The notes beneath the pieces were generated by a model. The model searched no databases and was not told the origin of the DNA. It saw only the letters and a list, made by a program, of their open reading frames with translations. Of a stretch of DNA of 64,000 nucleotides, positions 9,159-19,527 are shown one piece after another. The translations under genes and the position numbers were made by a program. The stretch comes from Streptomyces sp. CNQ-509 (GTDB lineage: Bacteria > Actinomycetota > Actinomycetes > Streptomycetales > Streptomycetaceae). Numbering within the stretch: position 1 is the first letter of the stretch; each line of letters opens with the position of its first letter. The DNA lies in contig NZ_CP011492.1 in assembly GCF_001011035.1 (NCBI RefSeq), forward strand, positions 3,295,501 through 3,359,500, given 5' to 3'.

Positions 9159-9344
9159 AGTGCATCTCCAAGGTGGTTGCCAGTGTCAACTGTCGGGGAT
9201 CATAGCTGTGTTGGCGGCTAGGTGCACGCGCAAATGTACGTGCACACAGCGTGCGCGCTTGATTCCGATCAGGCACCCACCAAGGTCATCCCCCGGGGGT
9301 TCAACGTACAAGGCAGTACCGAATAGTTCCCGGCGCGGCCACAT

Positions 9345-9539
9345 TCACGGCCGGATGCTGCTCACCACGTTCGCCGTGGCCTCCAGACCGGACTGGATCG
9401 TGGGGGCCACGGTGGTGCCGGAGAGATAGAAGCCGAGGAGCACGCAGACCACCGCGTGCGAGGTCTTCAGCGAACCGCTGCGCAGAAACACCACGGCCAG
9501 CACCAAGAGCAGCAGCACGACCGACACCGACACGGCCAT
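9345..9539 (-). CDS. Small two-helix membrane protein (64 aa)
   Basis: A 64-aa protein starting at ATG 9539, with two hydrophobic spans (SVSVVLLLLVLAVVFL at residues 4-19 and SHAVVCVLLGFYLSGT at 27-42) and a short amphipathic tail (TIQSGLEATANVVSSI). I recognise the pattern 'helix, short basic turn, VCVLLGFYLSGT, APTI' from small conserved Streptomyces membrane proteins of unknown role. No partner gene is obvious. Confidence 0.6.
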   Translation of the reverse strand: MAVSVSVVLLLLVLAVVFLRSGSLKTSHAVVCVLLGFYLSGTTVAPTIQSGLEATANVVSSIRP

Positions 9540-9752
9540 CTGATCACCGGTCCCCGGGTTCGCCGTCCACATACGTGGCAGTCTGTCCCACCTGTGCCCC
9601 CCGTTCCGTGCGAGCCGTGCCCGCCATCCGGGTGATAGCGGGGCCGTCCGGGGCGGGCGGGCGCGCGTCGCGCGCCGTCGGGTGGTGGGCGCGCCCCCGG
9701 GCCGTAAGACTTGGCCGTACCGCCTACCGCCCCCTTCGTCGATGGGACGACG

Positions 9753-12107
9753 ATGAAGAAGCAGGAGCTGGCCGACCTCGACGCCCACTGGCGCGCCCTC
9801 AACTACCTGGCTGCGGGTCAGATCTACCTCACCCGCAATCCGCTGCTCACCGATCCGCTGACGCCCGAAGACATCAAGCCGCGGCTGCTCGGCCACTGGG
9901 GCACCTGCCCGGGCCTCAACCTCGTCTACACCCACCTCAACCGCGTCATCGGCGCCCGCGACCTCGACGCCGTCTGCGTCTGGGGCCCGGGACACGGCGG
10001 CCCCGCGGTCTACGCCGGCGCGTGGCTCGACGGCTCGTACGGCGAGGCGCACCCCGACGTCTCGCGCGACGCCGCCGGGATGGCGCGGCTCTTCCGGCAG
10101 TTCTCCTTCCCGGGCGGGACGCCGAGCCACGTCGCGCCCGTGATCCCGGGGTCCTTCCACGAGGGCGGCGAGCTGGGCTACTCCCTCGCGCACGCCTACG
10201 GCGCCGCCTTCGACAACCCCGGGCTCGTCGCCGCCTGCGTCATCGGCGACGGCGAGGCGGAGACCGGGCCGCTCGCCGGGTCGTGGCACGCGAACAAGTT
10301 CCTCGACCCCGCGTACGACGGCGCGGTACTGCCCATCCTGCACCTCAACGGCTACAAGATCGCCGGCCCCACCGTGCTCTCCCGCATCCCGGAACGCGAG
10401 CTGGACGAGCTGCTGCGCGGCTACGGGCACGAACCGCTGCACGTGAGCGGGGAGGACCCCGCGCGCGTCCACCGCGACATGGCCGACGCGATGGACACGG
10501 CCCTCGACCGGATCGCCGAGTTCCAGCAGGCCGCCCGCGCCCGCGGCGGGCTGCGCGGGCGCCCCCGCTGGCCGGCGATCGTGCTGCGCACCCCCAAGGG
10601 CTGGACCGGCCCCGAGGACGTCGACGGCACCCCTGTCGAGGGCACCTGGCGCTCCCATCAGGTGCCGCTGCCCAACGTGCGCGAGAACCCCGAGCACCTG
10701 GCGGAGCTGGAGCGGTGGCTGCGCAGTTACGAACCGGAGAAGCTCTTCGGCGCCGACGGCCGGCCGCGCCCGCAGGTGCTCGCCTGCGTGCCGCACGGCG
10801 ACCGCCGCCTCGGCGCCAACCCGCACGCCAACGGCGGCCGGCTGCTGCGCGCCCTGCCGCTGCCGGGGCCCGAGACGTACGCCGTCGCCGTCGACCGGCC
10901 CGGCGGCCGGATGCACGAGCCGACCCGGGTGCTCGGCGCCATGCTGCGGCAGGTGATGGCGGACACCGCGGAACGCCGCGACTTCCGCGTCTTCGGCCCG
11001 GACGAGACCGCGTCCAACAGGCTCCAGGAGCTGTTCGAGGTCACGGACCGGGCGTGGCAGGCGGAGACGGAGCGGACCGACGAGCACCACGGGCCGCACG
11101 GCCGGGTCATGGAGGTGCTCTCCGAGCACCTGTGCCAGGGCTGGCTGGAGGGGTACGTCCTCACCGGCAGGCACGGGCTGTTCTCGTCGTACGAGGCGTT
11201 CGCGCACATCGTCGCGAGCATGGCCGCGCAGCACATCAAGTGGATCCAGACCGCGCACGAGGAGCCCTGGCGGGCGCCGGTCGCCGGGCTCAACTACCTG
11301 CTCACCTCGCACGTCTGGCGGCAGGACCACAACGGCTTCAGCCACCAGGACCCCGGCTTCGTCGACCACATCCTCAACAAGAGCCCCGGCGTCGTCCGGG
11401 TCTACCTGCCGCCGGACGCCAACACCCTGCTGTGCGTGGCCGACCACGTGCTGCGCACCCGCGACGTCGTCAACGTCGTCGTCGCCGGCAAGCAGCCGTC
11501 GTTCGACTGGCTGACGCTGGAGCAGGCCCGCGCGCACTGCCTGCGCGGCGTCGGCATCTGGGAGTGGGCCGGCACCGAACGCCCCGGCGAGGCGCCGGAC
11601 GTGGTGCTGGCGTGCGCCGGCGATGTGCCGACGCTGGAGGTGCTGGCCGCGGCGGCGCTGCTGCGCGAGCATCTGCCGGAGGTGGCGGTACGGGTCGTCA
11701 ACGTCGTCGACATCGCCCGGCTGATGCCGCACGAGGACCATCCGCACGGGATGACGGACCGGGAGTTCGACTCGGTGTTCACCCGCGACACCCCGGTCAT
11801 CTTCGCGTACCACGGCTATCCGTGGCTGATCCACCGGCTGGCCTACCGGCACGCGGGACACGACCAGTTCCATGTCCGCGGCTACAAGGAGATGGGCACC
11901 ACGACCACGCCCTTCGACATGGTCGTACGCAACGACCTCGACCGCTACCGGCTGGTGATGGACGTCGTCGACCGCGTCCCCGGCCTGGCGGTGCGGGCGG
12001 CGGCGGTGCGGCAGCGGATGGCGGACGTACGCGGCCGGCACCACGCCTGGATCCGCGAGCACGGCACGGACCTGCCCGAGGTGGCGGACTGGACCTGGCC
12101 GGGCTGA
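9753..12107 (+). CDS. Xylulose-5-phosphate/fructose-6-phosphate phosphoketolase
   Basis: A 784-aa thiamine-diphosphate enzyme. Both family signatures are present and adjacent: [15 protein letters not shown] (about residue 135) and a following stretch ending [19 protein letters not shown] lies near 85, and [12 protein letters not shown] is represented as [11 protein letters not shown] near 465. It splits xylulose-5-P (or fructose-6-P) with phosphate into acetyl phosphate and glyceraldehyde-3-P (or erythrose-4-P), feeding acetyl-CoA without pyruvate. The ATG at 9753, after GGGACGA, gives the usual family N-terminus; a TTG at 9711 is possible but adds 14 unlike residues. It is convergent with the encapsulin gene. 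Confidence 0.95.
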   Translation: MKKQELADLDAHWRALNYLAAGQIYLTRNPLLTDPLTPEDIKPRLLGHWGTCPGLNLVYTHLNRVIGARDLDAVCVWGPGHGGPAVYAGAWLDGSYGEAHPDVSRDAAGMARLFRQFSFPGGTPSHVAPVIPGSFHEGGELGYSLAHAYGAAFDNPGLVAACVIGDGEAETGPLAGSWHANKFLDPAYDGAVLPILHLNGYKIAGPTVLSRIPERELDELLRGYGHEPLHVSGEDPARVHRDMADAMDTALDRIAEFQQAARARGGLRGRPRWPAIVLRTPKGWTGPEDVDGTPVEGTWRSHQVPLPNVRENPEHLAELERWLRSYEPEKLFGADGRPRPQVLACVPHGDRRLGANPHANGGRLLRALPLPGPETYAVAVDRPGGRMHEPTRVLGAMLRQVMADTAERRDFRVFGPDETASNRLQELFEVTDRAWQAETERTDEHHGPHGRVMEVLSEHLCQGWLEGYVLTGRHGLFSSYEAFAHIVASMAAQHIKWIQTAHEEPWRAPVAGLNYLLTSHVWRQDHNGFSHQDPGFVDHILNKSPGVVRVYLPPDANTLLCVADHVLRTRDVVNVVVAGKQPSFDWLTLEQARAHCLRGVGIWEWAGTERPGEAPDVVLACAGDVPTLEVLAAAALLREHLPEVAVRVVNVVDIARLMPHEDHPHGMTDREFDSVFTRDTPVIFAYHGYPWLIHRLAYRHAGHDQFHVRGYKEMGTTTTPFDMVVRNDLDRYRLVMDVVDRVPGLAVRAAAVRQRMADVRGRHHAWIREHGTDLPEVADWTWPG

Positions 12108-12131
12108 GCCGGGCCGCGGTGGTCCCGAGGG

Positions 12132-12178
12132 CGGCTACCGGCCGGGGCGGCGCTTTCCGCCGGACCGGCCGGTAGCCG
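12132..12178. terminator. Bidirectional hairpin between phosphoketolase and encapsulin
   Basis: CGGCTACCGGCCGG and CCGGCCGGTAGCCG pair perfectly over 14 bp. The 19-nt loop can itself fold (GGCGG...CCGCC). It lies between two convergent stop codons, as expected for a shared terminator. Confidence 0.85.
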
Positions 12179-12189
12179 TCGCGTCCCGG

Positions 12190-13599
12190 TCAGCCGGCGC
12201 CGATCTGCACGTCCTCCAGGATGCCGAGCGCGTCGGGGACGAGCACCGCCGCGGAGAAGTAGGCGCTCACCAGATACGAGATGATCGCCTTGTCGCTGAT
12301 CCCCATGAACCGGACGTTCATCCCCGGGCGGATCTCGTCCGGCAGCCCCGTCTGGTGCAGCCCCACCACGCCCTGGTCCGCCTCGCCGAGCCGCATGGCG
12401 ATGACCGAGCTGGTCCCCTCCTGGGTGACCGGGATCTTGTTGCAGGGCAGCAGCGGGATGCCGCGCCAGTTGTTGACCTCGCTGCCCAGGTACTCCGTGC
12501 GCGGCGGGTAGATGCCCCGCTTGTTCCACTCCCGGCCGATGGCCGCGATCGCCCGCGGGTGCGCCAGCAGCACGTGCGTCTGCCGGCGGCGGGAGATCAG
12601 CTCGTCCAGGTCGTCGGGCGTGGGCGGGCCCGAGCGGGGGTGGATGCGCTGCTTGAGGTCGGCGTTGTGCAGCAGGCCGAACGAGCGGTTGTTGATCAGC
12701 TCGTGCTCCTGGCGCTCGCGCAGCGCCTCGACGGTCAGCCTCAGTTGCTGCTCGACCTGGTTCATCGGGTCGTTGTAGAGATCGGCGACGCGGCTGTGGA
12801 CGCGCAGCACGGTCTGCGCGACCTCCAGCTCGTACTCCCTGGGCGTCAGCTCGTAGTCGACGAACGTGCCCGGCAGCTCCGCCTCGCCGTGGTGGCCGGA
12901 GGCCAGCGCGATCTCGGCCTCGCCCTTGCTGTTCTGCCGCTGCTGCGGGAGGGAGCCGAACGCCGCCAGGTGCTCGCGCAGCCCCGCCGCCTGCGCCAGC
13001 AGATCGTCGAGGGCGGAGCGGGCGAGGACCAGCACCGTACCGCGGGTCTGGGCCCGCACCGTGAACGGCCAGGTCCCGTCGGCCTCCAGGAGCACCTCCC
13101 CGCCGATGTAGTCGCCGTCGGCGAGGACGCCGAGGACGGTCTCGTCCCCGTACTTCCCGGTGCCGACCCGCTCCAGCCGCCCGTGCGCGACCAGCACCAC
13201 CTGGTCCGCCGCCGACCCCGCGGACACGACCGCGTCCCCCGGCGCGACCTCCCGCTGCGCGAACCGGTCGGCCAGCGCCGACAGCACCTCCTCGTCCTCG
13301 TACGCGCGCAACTGCGGCAGCTCGCGCAGCTCCTGCGGGATGACGCGCACCTCGTCGCCGACCGAGGTGAACTCGACCTGTCCGTCGCCGAGCGTGTGGG
13401 TGAGGCGCCGGTTCACCCGGTACGCACCACCCTTGACCTCCGTCCACGGCAGCGCCTTGAGCAGCCAGCGGGAGGAGATCCCCTGCATCTGCGGGGGCGT
13501 CTTGGTGGTGGTCGTGAGGTTCCGCGCAGCGGCGGTGTCGAGGCTGAGCCGGGCGGGGAGTTCGACGGACGCGGACGTTTCTTCTGGCGAGGTCGTCAT
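12190..13599 (-). CDS. eshA: Family 2B encapsulin shell protein with cNMP-binding insert (EshA-like)
   Basis: A 469-aa protein. Residues ~20-75 ([20 protein letters not shown]) and ~238-469 ([66 protein letters not shown]) follow the HK97-fold shell protein SrpI of Synechococcus closely. Between them, residues ~80-215 form a cyclic-nucleotide-binding-like domain, the hallmark of family 2B encapsulins and of Streptomyces EshA, which self-assembles into large particles. The phosphate-binding cassette ([16 protein letters not shown]) lacks the canonical Arg, so ligand binding is uncertain. Known 2B cargoes include terpene cyclases, prenyltransferases and xylulose kinases; none is adjacent here. 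Confidence 0.92.
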   Translation of the reverse strand: MTTSPEETSASVELPARLSLDTAAARNLTTTTKTPPQMQGISSRWLLKALPWTEVKGGAYRVNRRLTHTLGDGQVEFTSVGDEVRVIPQELRELPQLRAYEDEEVLSALADRFAQREVAPGDAVVSAGSAADQVVLVAHGRLERVGTGKYGDETVLGVLADGDYIGGEVLLEADGTWPFTVRAQTRGTVLVLARSALDDLLAQAAGLREHLAAFGSLPQQRQNSKGEAEIALASGHHGEAELPGTFVDYELTPREYELEVAQTVLRVHSRVADLYNDPMNQVEQQLRLTVEALRERQEHELINNRSFGLLHNADLKQRIHPRSGPPTPDDLDELISRRRQTHVLLAHPRAIAAIGREWNKRGIYPPRTEYLGSEVNNWRGIPLLPCNKIPVTQEGTSSVIAMRLGEADQGVVGLHQTGLPDEIRPGMNVRFMGISDKAIISYLVSAYFSAAVLVPDALGILEDVQIGAG

Positions 13600-13754
13600 G
13601 CCACCGAAGCTAGGCTTCGGCGCAAAGCGGCAGCAATCGCTCGAAAGAGTAGGAATATCTGTCTTGATTCCTGGATAGAGCTGGCTCTTACCGGAGTATG
13701 ACGGTGGGCGTGGCAGTAGCCGCCCGCCGCCGCCGGCGACCCTAGGCTCGCGGC

Positions 13755-14801
13755 ATGCGCGTACTCGTCACCGGCGGCGCCGGGTTCATCGGATCGCACG
13801 TGGTCTCCGCCCTCGCCGAGCGGGGGCACGAGGCGGTGGTGCTGGACGTCCGGGACGGAGGGCCGCCCGGTCATACGTGCGACGCGTACCGCCGGGGCGA
13901 CGTGCGGGACCGCGACGCCGTCGCGGCGGCCCTCGCCGGCGTGGACGCCGTCTGCCACCAGGCCGCGATGGTCGGCCTCACCGAGGACTTCGCCGACGCG
14001 CCCGCGTACGTCGGCGTCAACGACCTCGGCACCGCCGTGCTCCTCGCCGCCATGGCCGACGCGGGAGTGCGGCGCCTGGTGCTGGCGGGGTCGATGGTCG
14101 TGTACGGGGAGGGGCGCTACGACTGCGCCGCGCACGGCCCCGTACGGCCGCGGCCGCGGGCGGCGGCGGACCTCGCGGGCGGGCGCTTCGAGCCGCGGTG
14201 CCCGCGCTGCGGCGCGGAGTTGGCGCCGGGTCTGGTGGCGGAGGACGCGCCCGTGGACCCGCGGAGCGTGTACGCGGCGACGAAGCTGGCGCAGGAGCAC
14301 CTCGCGGGTGTGTGGGCGCGGGTCACGGGCGCGTGTGCGGTGTCGCTGCGCTACCACAATGTCTACGGCCCCGGGATGCCCCGCGACACCCCGTACGCGG
14401 GCGTCGCCTCCTTCTTCCGCTCGGCGCTGGCGCGCGGCGAGGCGCCGCGGGTCTACGAGGACGGGGCGCAGCGGCGGGACTTCGTCCACGTACGGGACGT
14501 CGCGGAGGCCAACGTCCGGGCGCTGGAGGCGGTGTACGGGGACGGCGCGGCGGCGGGGGCGCTGACGGCGTACAACGCGGGCAGCGGGGACGTGCACACC
14601 GTCGGCGAGCTGGCGACGGCGCTGGCCGCGGCGTACGGCGGTCCCGCGCCGCGGGTCACGGGCGAGTACCGGCTGGGGGACGTACGGCACATCACGGCGG
14701 ACTCGGCGCGGCTGCGGGCGGAGCTGGGGTGGCGGCCGGCGGTGGGGTTCGCGGAGGGCGTGACGGAGTTCGCGAAGTCCCCGCTGGGCGCGGCGCCCTG
14801 A
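13755..14801 (+). CDS. NAD-dependent epimerase/dehydratase (extended SDR)
   Basis: A 348-aa extended short-chain dehydrogenase with the NAD motif [11 protein letters not shown] (residues 5-15), catalytic YAATK (about residue 175) and the sugar-nucleotide binding region [15 protein letters not shown]. An insert carrying a CPRCGAEL knuckle at ~150-160, seen in some actinobacterial homologues, could hold a metal. It probably epimerises or dehydrates an NDP-sugar. It faces away from the encapsulin gene and precedes a cell-envelope gene group (GT2, DUF2064), so a role in surface glycan supply is plausible but inferred. Confidence 0.88.
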   Translation: MRVLVTGGAGFIGSHVVSALAERGHEAVVLDVRDGGPPGHTCDAYRRGDVRDRDAVAAALAGVDAVCHQAAMVGLTEDFADAPAYVGVNDLGTAVLLAAMADAGVRRLVLAGSMVVYGEGRYDCAAHGPVRPRPRAAADLAGGRFEPRCPRCGAELAPGLVAEDAPVDPRSVYAATKLAQEHLAGVWARVTGACAVSLRYHNVYGPGMPRDTPYAGVASFFRSALARGEAPRVYEDGAQRRDFVHVRDVAEANVRALEAVYGDGAAAGALTAYNAGSGDVHTVGELATALAAAYGGPAPRVTGEYRLGDVRHITADSARLRAELGWRPAVGFAEGVTEFAKSPLGAAP

Positions 14802-14840
14802 GGCGCCGGCCGCCGGCCGCGGGCGGGCGACCGCGGATCG

Positions 14841-15985
14841 TCAGCCGGTAGCCGCGGGCAGGGTGACCTCGAAGCGGCAGCCTCCCGGCACGTTGCGCAC
14901 CTCCGCCCGCCCGCGGTGCGCCTCGACGATCCCGCGCACGATCGCGAGGCCCAGCCCGGCGCCCGCGGGCGGCACCGGAGTGCGGGCGTGGTTGCCCCGC
15001 CACCCCGTGTCGAAGACCCGCGCCAGGTCCTCCTCCGGGATCCCGCCGCACTGGTCGGTGACCGAGACGACGACCGCCGGGCCCTCCCGCTCCCGCACCG
15101 CGACGGTGACCGCGACCGTGCCGTCCGCGGGGGTGCGGCGGATGGCGTTGACGAGGAGGTTGCCCAGTACCCGGGTCATCTCCTTGCCGTCGACCTCCAC
15201 CGGCACCGCCGCCGCCGGCTCCGGCGGCTCGCCGACGAGCCGTACGCCCCGCTCGCGCGCGAGCGGATCCGCGCCCGCGAGCGCGTCGCCGACGAGGTCG
15301 TGGACCGACATCCGGGTGGGCGCGAGCGCGAGGGCGCCCGCGTGGATGCGGGAGAGTTCGAAGAGGTCGCCGACCATGGCGTCGAGGCGCTCGGTCTCGG
15401 CACGGATCTGCCGGTGGTAGCGCCCCGGGTCGGCGGCCATGCCGTCCTCCAGCGCCTCCGCCATGGCGCGCAGCCCGGCCAGGGGGGTCCGCAGATCGTG
15501 CGAGATCCACGCGACCAGCTCGCGCCGGGAGGCGTCCAGCGCCCGCTCCCGCTGCCGGGACTGCGCCAGCCGCTCGGCGGTCGCCGCCAGCTCCCGGCTC
15601 AGCGCGGCCAGCTCGGCGGTCGCGCCGCCCGCGGGGGGCGCGAAGGAGCCGCCCGCGTCGAAGGCGTGGCCGAACGAACGGGTCGCGGCGGCCAGCGCGT
15701 TGCTGCGGGCGACGACCCAGCGGCCGAGGAGCACGGCGGTGGCGAGGGAGACGACGGCGGCCATGAGGCAGACGATGCTGACGACGGTGAGGTCGTGCCC
15801 GGAGAGGAACATCTCGCGGGCGACGGCGAGGGTGCCCAGCAGCATCGCGGTGACGGCGGTCGCGGCGACGACGGAGACGGAGACGACGAGGGAGCGGTTG
15901 CGCAGCAGGCGCAGGGCGACGGCGCCGAGGAGGCCGGCGACGGCGGCGCCGAGGAAGGCGAAGGCGGCCATGAGGAGGATGTCGT

Positions 15986-15989
<4 letters not shown>
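14841..15989 (-). CDS. Sensor histidine kinase
   Basis: A 382-aa kinase with two or three membrane helices in the first ~95 residues and a short linker. The phospho-acceptor is H164 in ISHDLRTPL, with N-box NLLVNAIRRTP and G-box GAGLGLAIVRGIVEAH. The GTG start at 15989 overlaps the response-regulator stop (GTGA), so the pair is co-translated. There is little extracytoplasmic sequence, so the signal is probably sensed in the membrane. The cognate targets may be the divergently oriented GT2 operon at 16935, but no operator was recognised. Confidence 0.9.
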
Positions 15990-16810
<821 letters not shown>

Positions 16811-16934
16811 GGTGCCAGCGTGGCACGGGCGGGCGGCGATGGGCGGGGGCCGAACGGATGGCGGCGGGCGACGTCCGTGATTCGTAAGAACCGTGCGTCC
16901 GCTATGCGGCTTTTGCGCTCGTAGGGTGGTGGCC

Positions 16935-17951
16935 ATGACCGACGTCGTACTCCCCTGTCTGGACGAAGCCGGGGCGTTGCCCCGGGTGCTGGCCCGGATC
17001 CCCGCCGGCTGGCGCGCGATCGTGGTCGACAACGGCTCCACGGACGGCTCGGGCGACCTCGCCCGCGCGCTCGGCGCCACCGTCGTGCACGAGCCGCGGC
17101 GCGGCTTCGGCGCCGCCTGCGCGGCGGGCCTCGCGGCGGCCACGGCCGAACTGGTCTGCTTCTGCGACTGCGACGGCTCGCTCGACCCCGGCCTGCTGCC
17201 CCTGCTCACCGACCGCATCACGGCCGGCACGGCGGACCTCGTCCTCGGCCGCCGCCGCCCTACCGCGCGCGGGGCGTGGCCCCTGCACGCCCGGGCGGGC
17301 AACGCGGCGCTGGGCCTGATGCTGTACCGCCGCACGGGGGTGCGGCTGCACGACCTGGGCCCGATGCGGGCCGCCCGGCGGGCGGCGCTGCTGGATCTCG
17401 GGGTGACGGACCGGCGCAGCGGGTACCCGCTGGAGACGGTGGTACGGGCCGCGGACGCGGGGTGGCGGATCGCGGAGCTGCCGGTGCCGTACGCGCCGCG
17501 GACGGGGAAGTCGAAGGTGACGGGGACGTGGCGGGGGACGTGGCAGGCGGTCCACGACATGAGCGGCGTCCTCCGGGGCGACCTGCGGCGCGACCCGCGG
17601 TCCGCACCGGATGTCCTGCGGACCGCGCCGGGAGGCCACGGGGGCACGGCCGGACCGGAGGCGGTGGCCGGAGCCGGTGCGGGCGTACGTCCGGAGGCGG
17701 GCGGGGGAACCGGGGGAACGACGGCTGCCGGGGCGGGGCCGGGTGAGGGCGCGGGTGGCGGCGCAAGCGCGGGCGCGGGCGTAGCCGCGGGGCCGGGTGC
17801 GGGCTCCGGTGCCGGGGCGCGATCCCGGTCGGGTTCCGGTCGTCCGGTGAGCGACGGCGCCGGTACCCGGGCGTCCCGGGCCGGCGGGACGGTACGTCGT
17901 TCCGGCGGCGGTGTCGCCGCGGGTGGCCGGGGTACGGAGGGCGGGCGGTGA
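16935..17951 (+). CDS. Family 2 glycosyltransferase with long Gly/Ala tail
   Basis: A 338-aa protein. The GT-A fold is in the first ~215 residues: VDNGSTDGSGDLA near 35, metal-binding region CFCDCDGSLDP near 80, and acceptor region GYPLETVVRAADAGW near 165. The remaining ~120 residues are Gly/Ala/Arg-rich and low-complexity. The family moves sugars from nucleotide or polyprenyl donors. The GTG start of the next gene overlaps its stop, so it heads a three-gene operon (GT2, DUF2064, methyltransferase). Acceptor unknown. The tail may be an artefact of GC-biased extension or a flexible tether. Confidence 0.87.
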   Translation: MTDVVLPCLDEAGALPRVLARIPAGWRAIVVDNGSTDGSGDLARALGATVVHEPRRGFGAACAAGLAAATAELVCFCDCDGSLDPGLLPLLTDRITAGTADLVLGRRRPTARGAWPLHARAGNAALGLMLYRRTGVRLHDLGPMRAARRAALLDLGVTDRRSGYPLETVVRAADAGWRIAELPVPYAPRTGKSKVTGTWRGTWQAVHDMSGVLRGDLRRDPRSAPDVLRTAPGGHGGTAGPEAVAGAGAGVRPEAGGGTGGTTAAGAGPGEGAGGGASAGAGVAAGPGAGSGAGARSRSGSGRPVSDGAGTRASRAGGTVRRSGGGVAAGGRGTEGGR

Positions 17952-18691
17952 GGGGCGGGGGCGTCACCGTACTCGTCATCGCGAAGGAGCCGCGCCCCGG
18001 CCGGGTCAAGACCCGGCTCACGCCCGCCTACACCCCCGCCGAAGCCGCCCGGCTCGCGGAGGCGGCGCTCGCCGACACCCTCGCCGTCGTACGGGGCCTG
18101 CCCGCCCGGCGCCGCGTGCTCGTCCTCGACGGCGCTCCCGGCGACTGGCTGCCGCCCGGCTTCACCGTCGTACCGCAGGCCGCCGGCGGGCTCGACGAGC
18201 GGCTGGCCGCCGCGTTCGGCGGCTGTACGGGCCCCGCGCTGCTCGTCGGCATGGACACCCCCCAGCTCACCGCCGCCCTGCTGGCGCCCGCCCTGGCCGG
18301 GGACGCCTGGTCGGCCTGCGACGCCTACCTCGGCCCGGCGCAGGACGGCGGCTTCTGGGCGCTGGGGCTGGCGCGGCCGGACCCGGAACTGCTGCGGGGC
18401 GTACCGATGTCGACGCCGCACACGGGTGCGGCGCAGCACCGGCGGCTGCGCGAGGCGGGGCTGCACGTACGGGAGTTGCCGCCGCTCCGCGACGTGGACA
18501 CCCCGGCGGACGTCCCGCCGGTCGCCGAAGCCGCCGCCCCGGGCAGCCGCTTCGCCGCCACGGCCCACCGCCTGGACGCCTGGACCCGCGCGGCCCGTGC
18601 GGCCACCGCACCGGGCGCCGCGGCACCGGACGGCGCCGCCGTGCACCCCGCGGCGGCGGACGGTGCGGCACTCGACCGAGCCGCCGGATGA
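17948..18691 (+). CDS. TIGR04282/DUF2064 family glycosyltransferase-like protein
   Basis: A 247-aa protein with the family signature VLVIAKEPRPGRVKTRLTP at the N-terminus, LLVGMDTPQLT near 100 and AQDGGFWALGL near 135. The fold is nucleotide-diphospho-sugar transferase-like, and distant relatives are annotated in arsenosugar biosynthesis, although here the context is envelope glycan genes. GTG start overlapping the GT2 stop; its own stop overlaps the methyltransferase start (ATGA). The last ~50 residues are Ala-rich. Confidence 0.85.
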   Translation: MRGGGVTVLVIAKEPRPGRVKTRLTPAYTPAEAARLAEAALADTLAVVRGLPARRRVLVLDGAPGDWLPPGFTVVPQAAGGLDERLAAAFGGCTGPALLVGMDTPQLTAALLAPALAGDAWSACDAYLGPAQDGGFWALGLARPDPELLRGVPMSTPHTGAAQHRRLREAGLHVRELPPLRDVDTPADVPPVAEAAAPGSRFAATAHRLDAWTRAARAATAPGAAAPDGAAVHPAAADGAALDRAAG

Positions 18692-19527
18692 CCTCGCCCC
18701 CACCCCGCCACTCACCCGACCCCGCCCCGCCGGGCCCCGCGGCCTCCCGCCCCGGCGCCCGCCGGCCCCTGCCCCACCCCGCGGCTCCCCCGCCCCGCCT
18801 CGACGTCACCGACGACGCCTGGGACCGCGCCGATCCGTACGCCCGTGCCCTGCGCAGCGGTGCCGGGCCGCTCTTCCTCAGGCGGCACGACGGGTGGCTG
18901 CTGCCGCTCGACGTGGAGCGGTGGTGCGGGGTGCCCGACGGGGGTGACGTGACCGTGCTGCGGCGGTGCACCGGGCCCGTGCTGGACATCGGCTGCGGGC
19001 CCGGCCGCCTCGTCGCCGCGCTGGCCGCGCTGGGGCGGCCCGCGCTCGGCGTCGACGTCAGCTCCGAGGCCGTCGCGCACGCCCGGTCGCGGGGCGCCGC
19101 CGCGCTGCGCCGGTCGGTGTTCGAGCCGCTGCCCGGCGAGGGCCGCTGGGGCACCGCGCTTCTCGTCGACGGCAACGTCGGCATCGGCGGCGACCCCGCC
19201 GCGCTCCTCGCCCGCGCCGCCGCGCTGCTGCGCCCACGCGGGCGGCTGGTCGTCGAGGTCGCCGCGGACGACGACGTGGACGAGCGCGTGCACGTCCACG
19301 TCACGGACGGCACCTTCGGCACCCACGGCGCGGGCGGCACCCCTCACTCCGCCGCGGGGCCCCGCCCCGAGCGTGCCGCCTTCCCCTGGGCCCGGGTCGG
19401 GCTGCCCGCCCTGCTCAGGTACGCGGCGGCGGGCCGCTGGCGGGAGGAGGACCGCTGGACCGCGGGCGGGCGACGGTTCGCCGCGCTGCGAGCACCAGAG
19501 CCGACGCCGCGAACAGCGCGGCGGTGA
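18688..19527 (+). CDS. Class I SAM-dependent methyltransferase
   Basis: A 279-aa protein with motif I VLDIGCGPGRLVAAL near residue 98, then GVDVSSEAVAHARSRGA (motif II) and LLRPRGRLVVEV (motif III). The first ~35 residues are Pro-rich. It is third in the GT2/DUF2064 operon, coupled by ATGA, so it may methylate the same glycan or lipid product. Its 3' end overlaps the convergent membrane-protein gene by 113 bp, with both reading frames open. Confidence 0.87.
   Translation: MTSPPPRHSPDPAPPGPAASRPGARRPLPHPAAPPPRLDVTDDAWDRADPYARALRSGAGPLFLRRHDGWLLPLDVERWCGVPDGGDVTVLRRCTGPVLDIGCGPGRLVAALAALGRPALGVDVSSEAVAHARSRGAAALRRSVFEPLPGEGRWGTALLVDGNVGIGGDPAALLARAAALLRPRGRLVVEVAADDDVDERVHVHVTDGTFGTHGAGGTPHSAAGPRPERAAFPWARVGLPALLRYAAAGRWREEDRWTAGGRRFAALRAPEPTPRTARR

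Noticed and set aside
9345..12062. 905-codon open frame antisense to phosphoketolase
   Set aside because: A GC-bias shadow of the phosphoketolase gene, rich in Arg/Val/Gly; only its last 64 codons (9345-9539), beyond that gene, look real.
9753..12107. Phosphoketolase as cargo of the neighbouring encapsulin
   Set aside because: It has no disordered N-terminal extension or C-terminal targeting peptide, and the genes are convergent with a terminator between, so not an operon.
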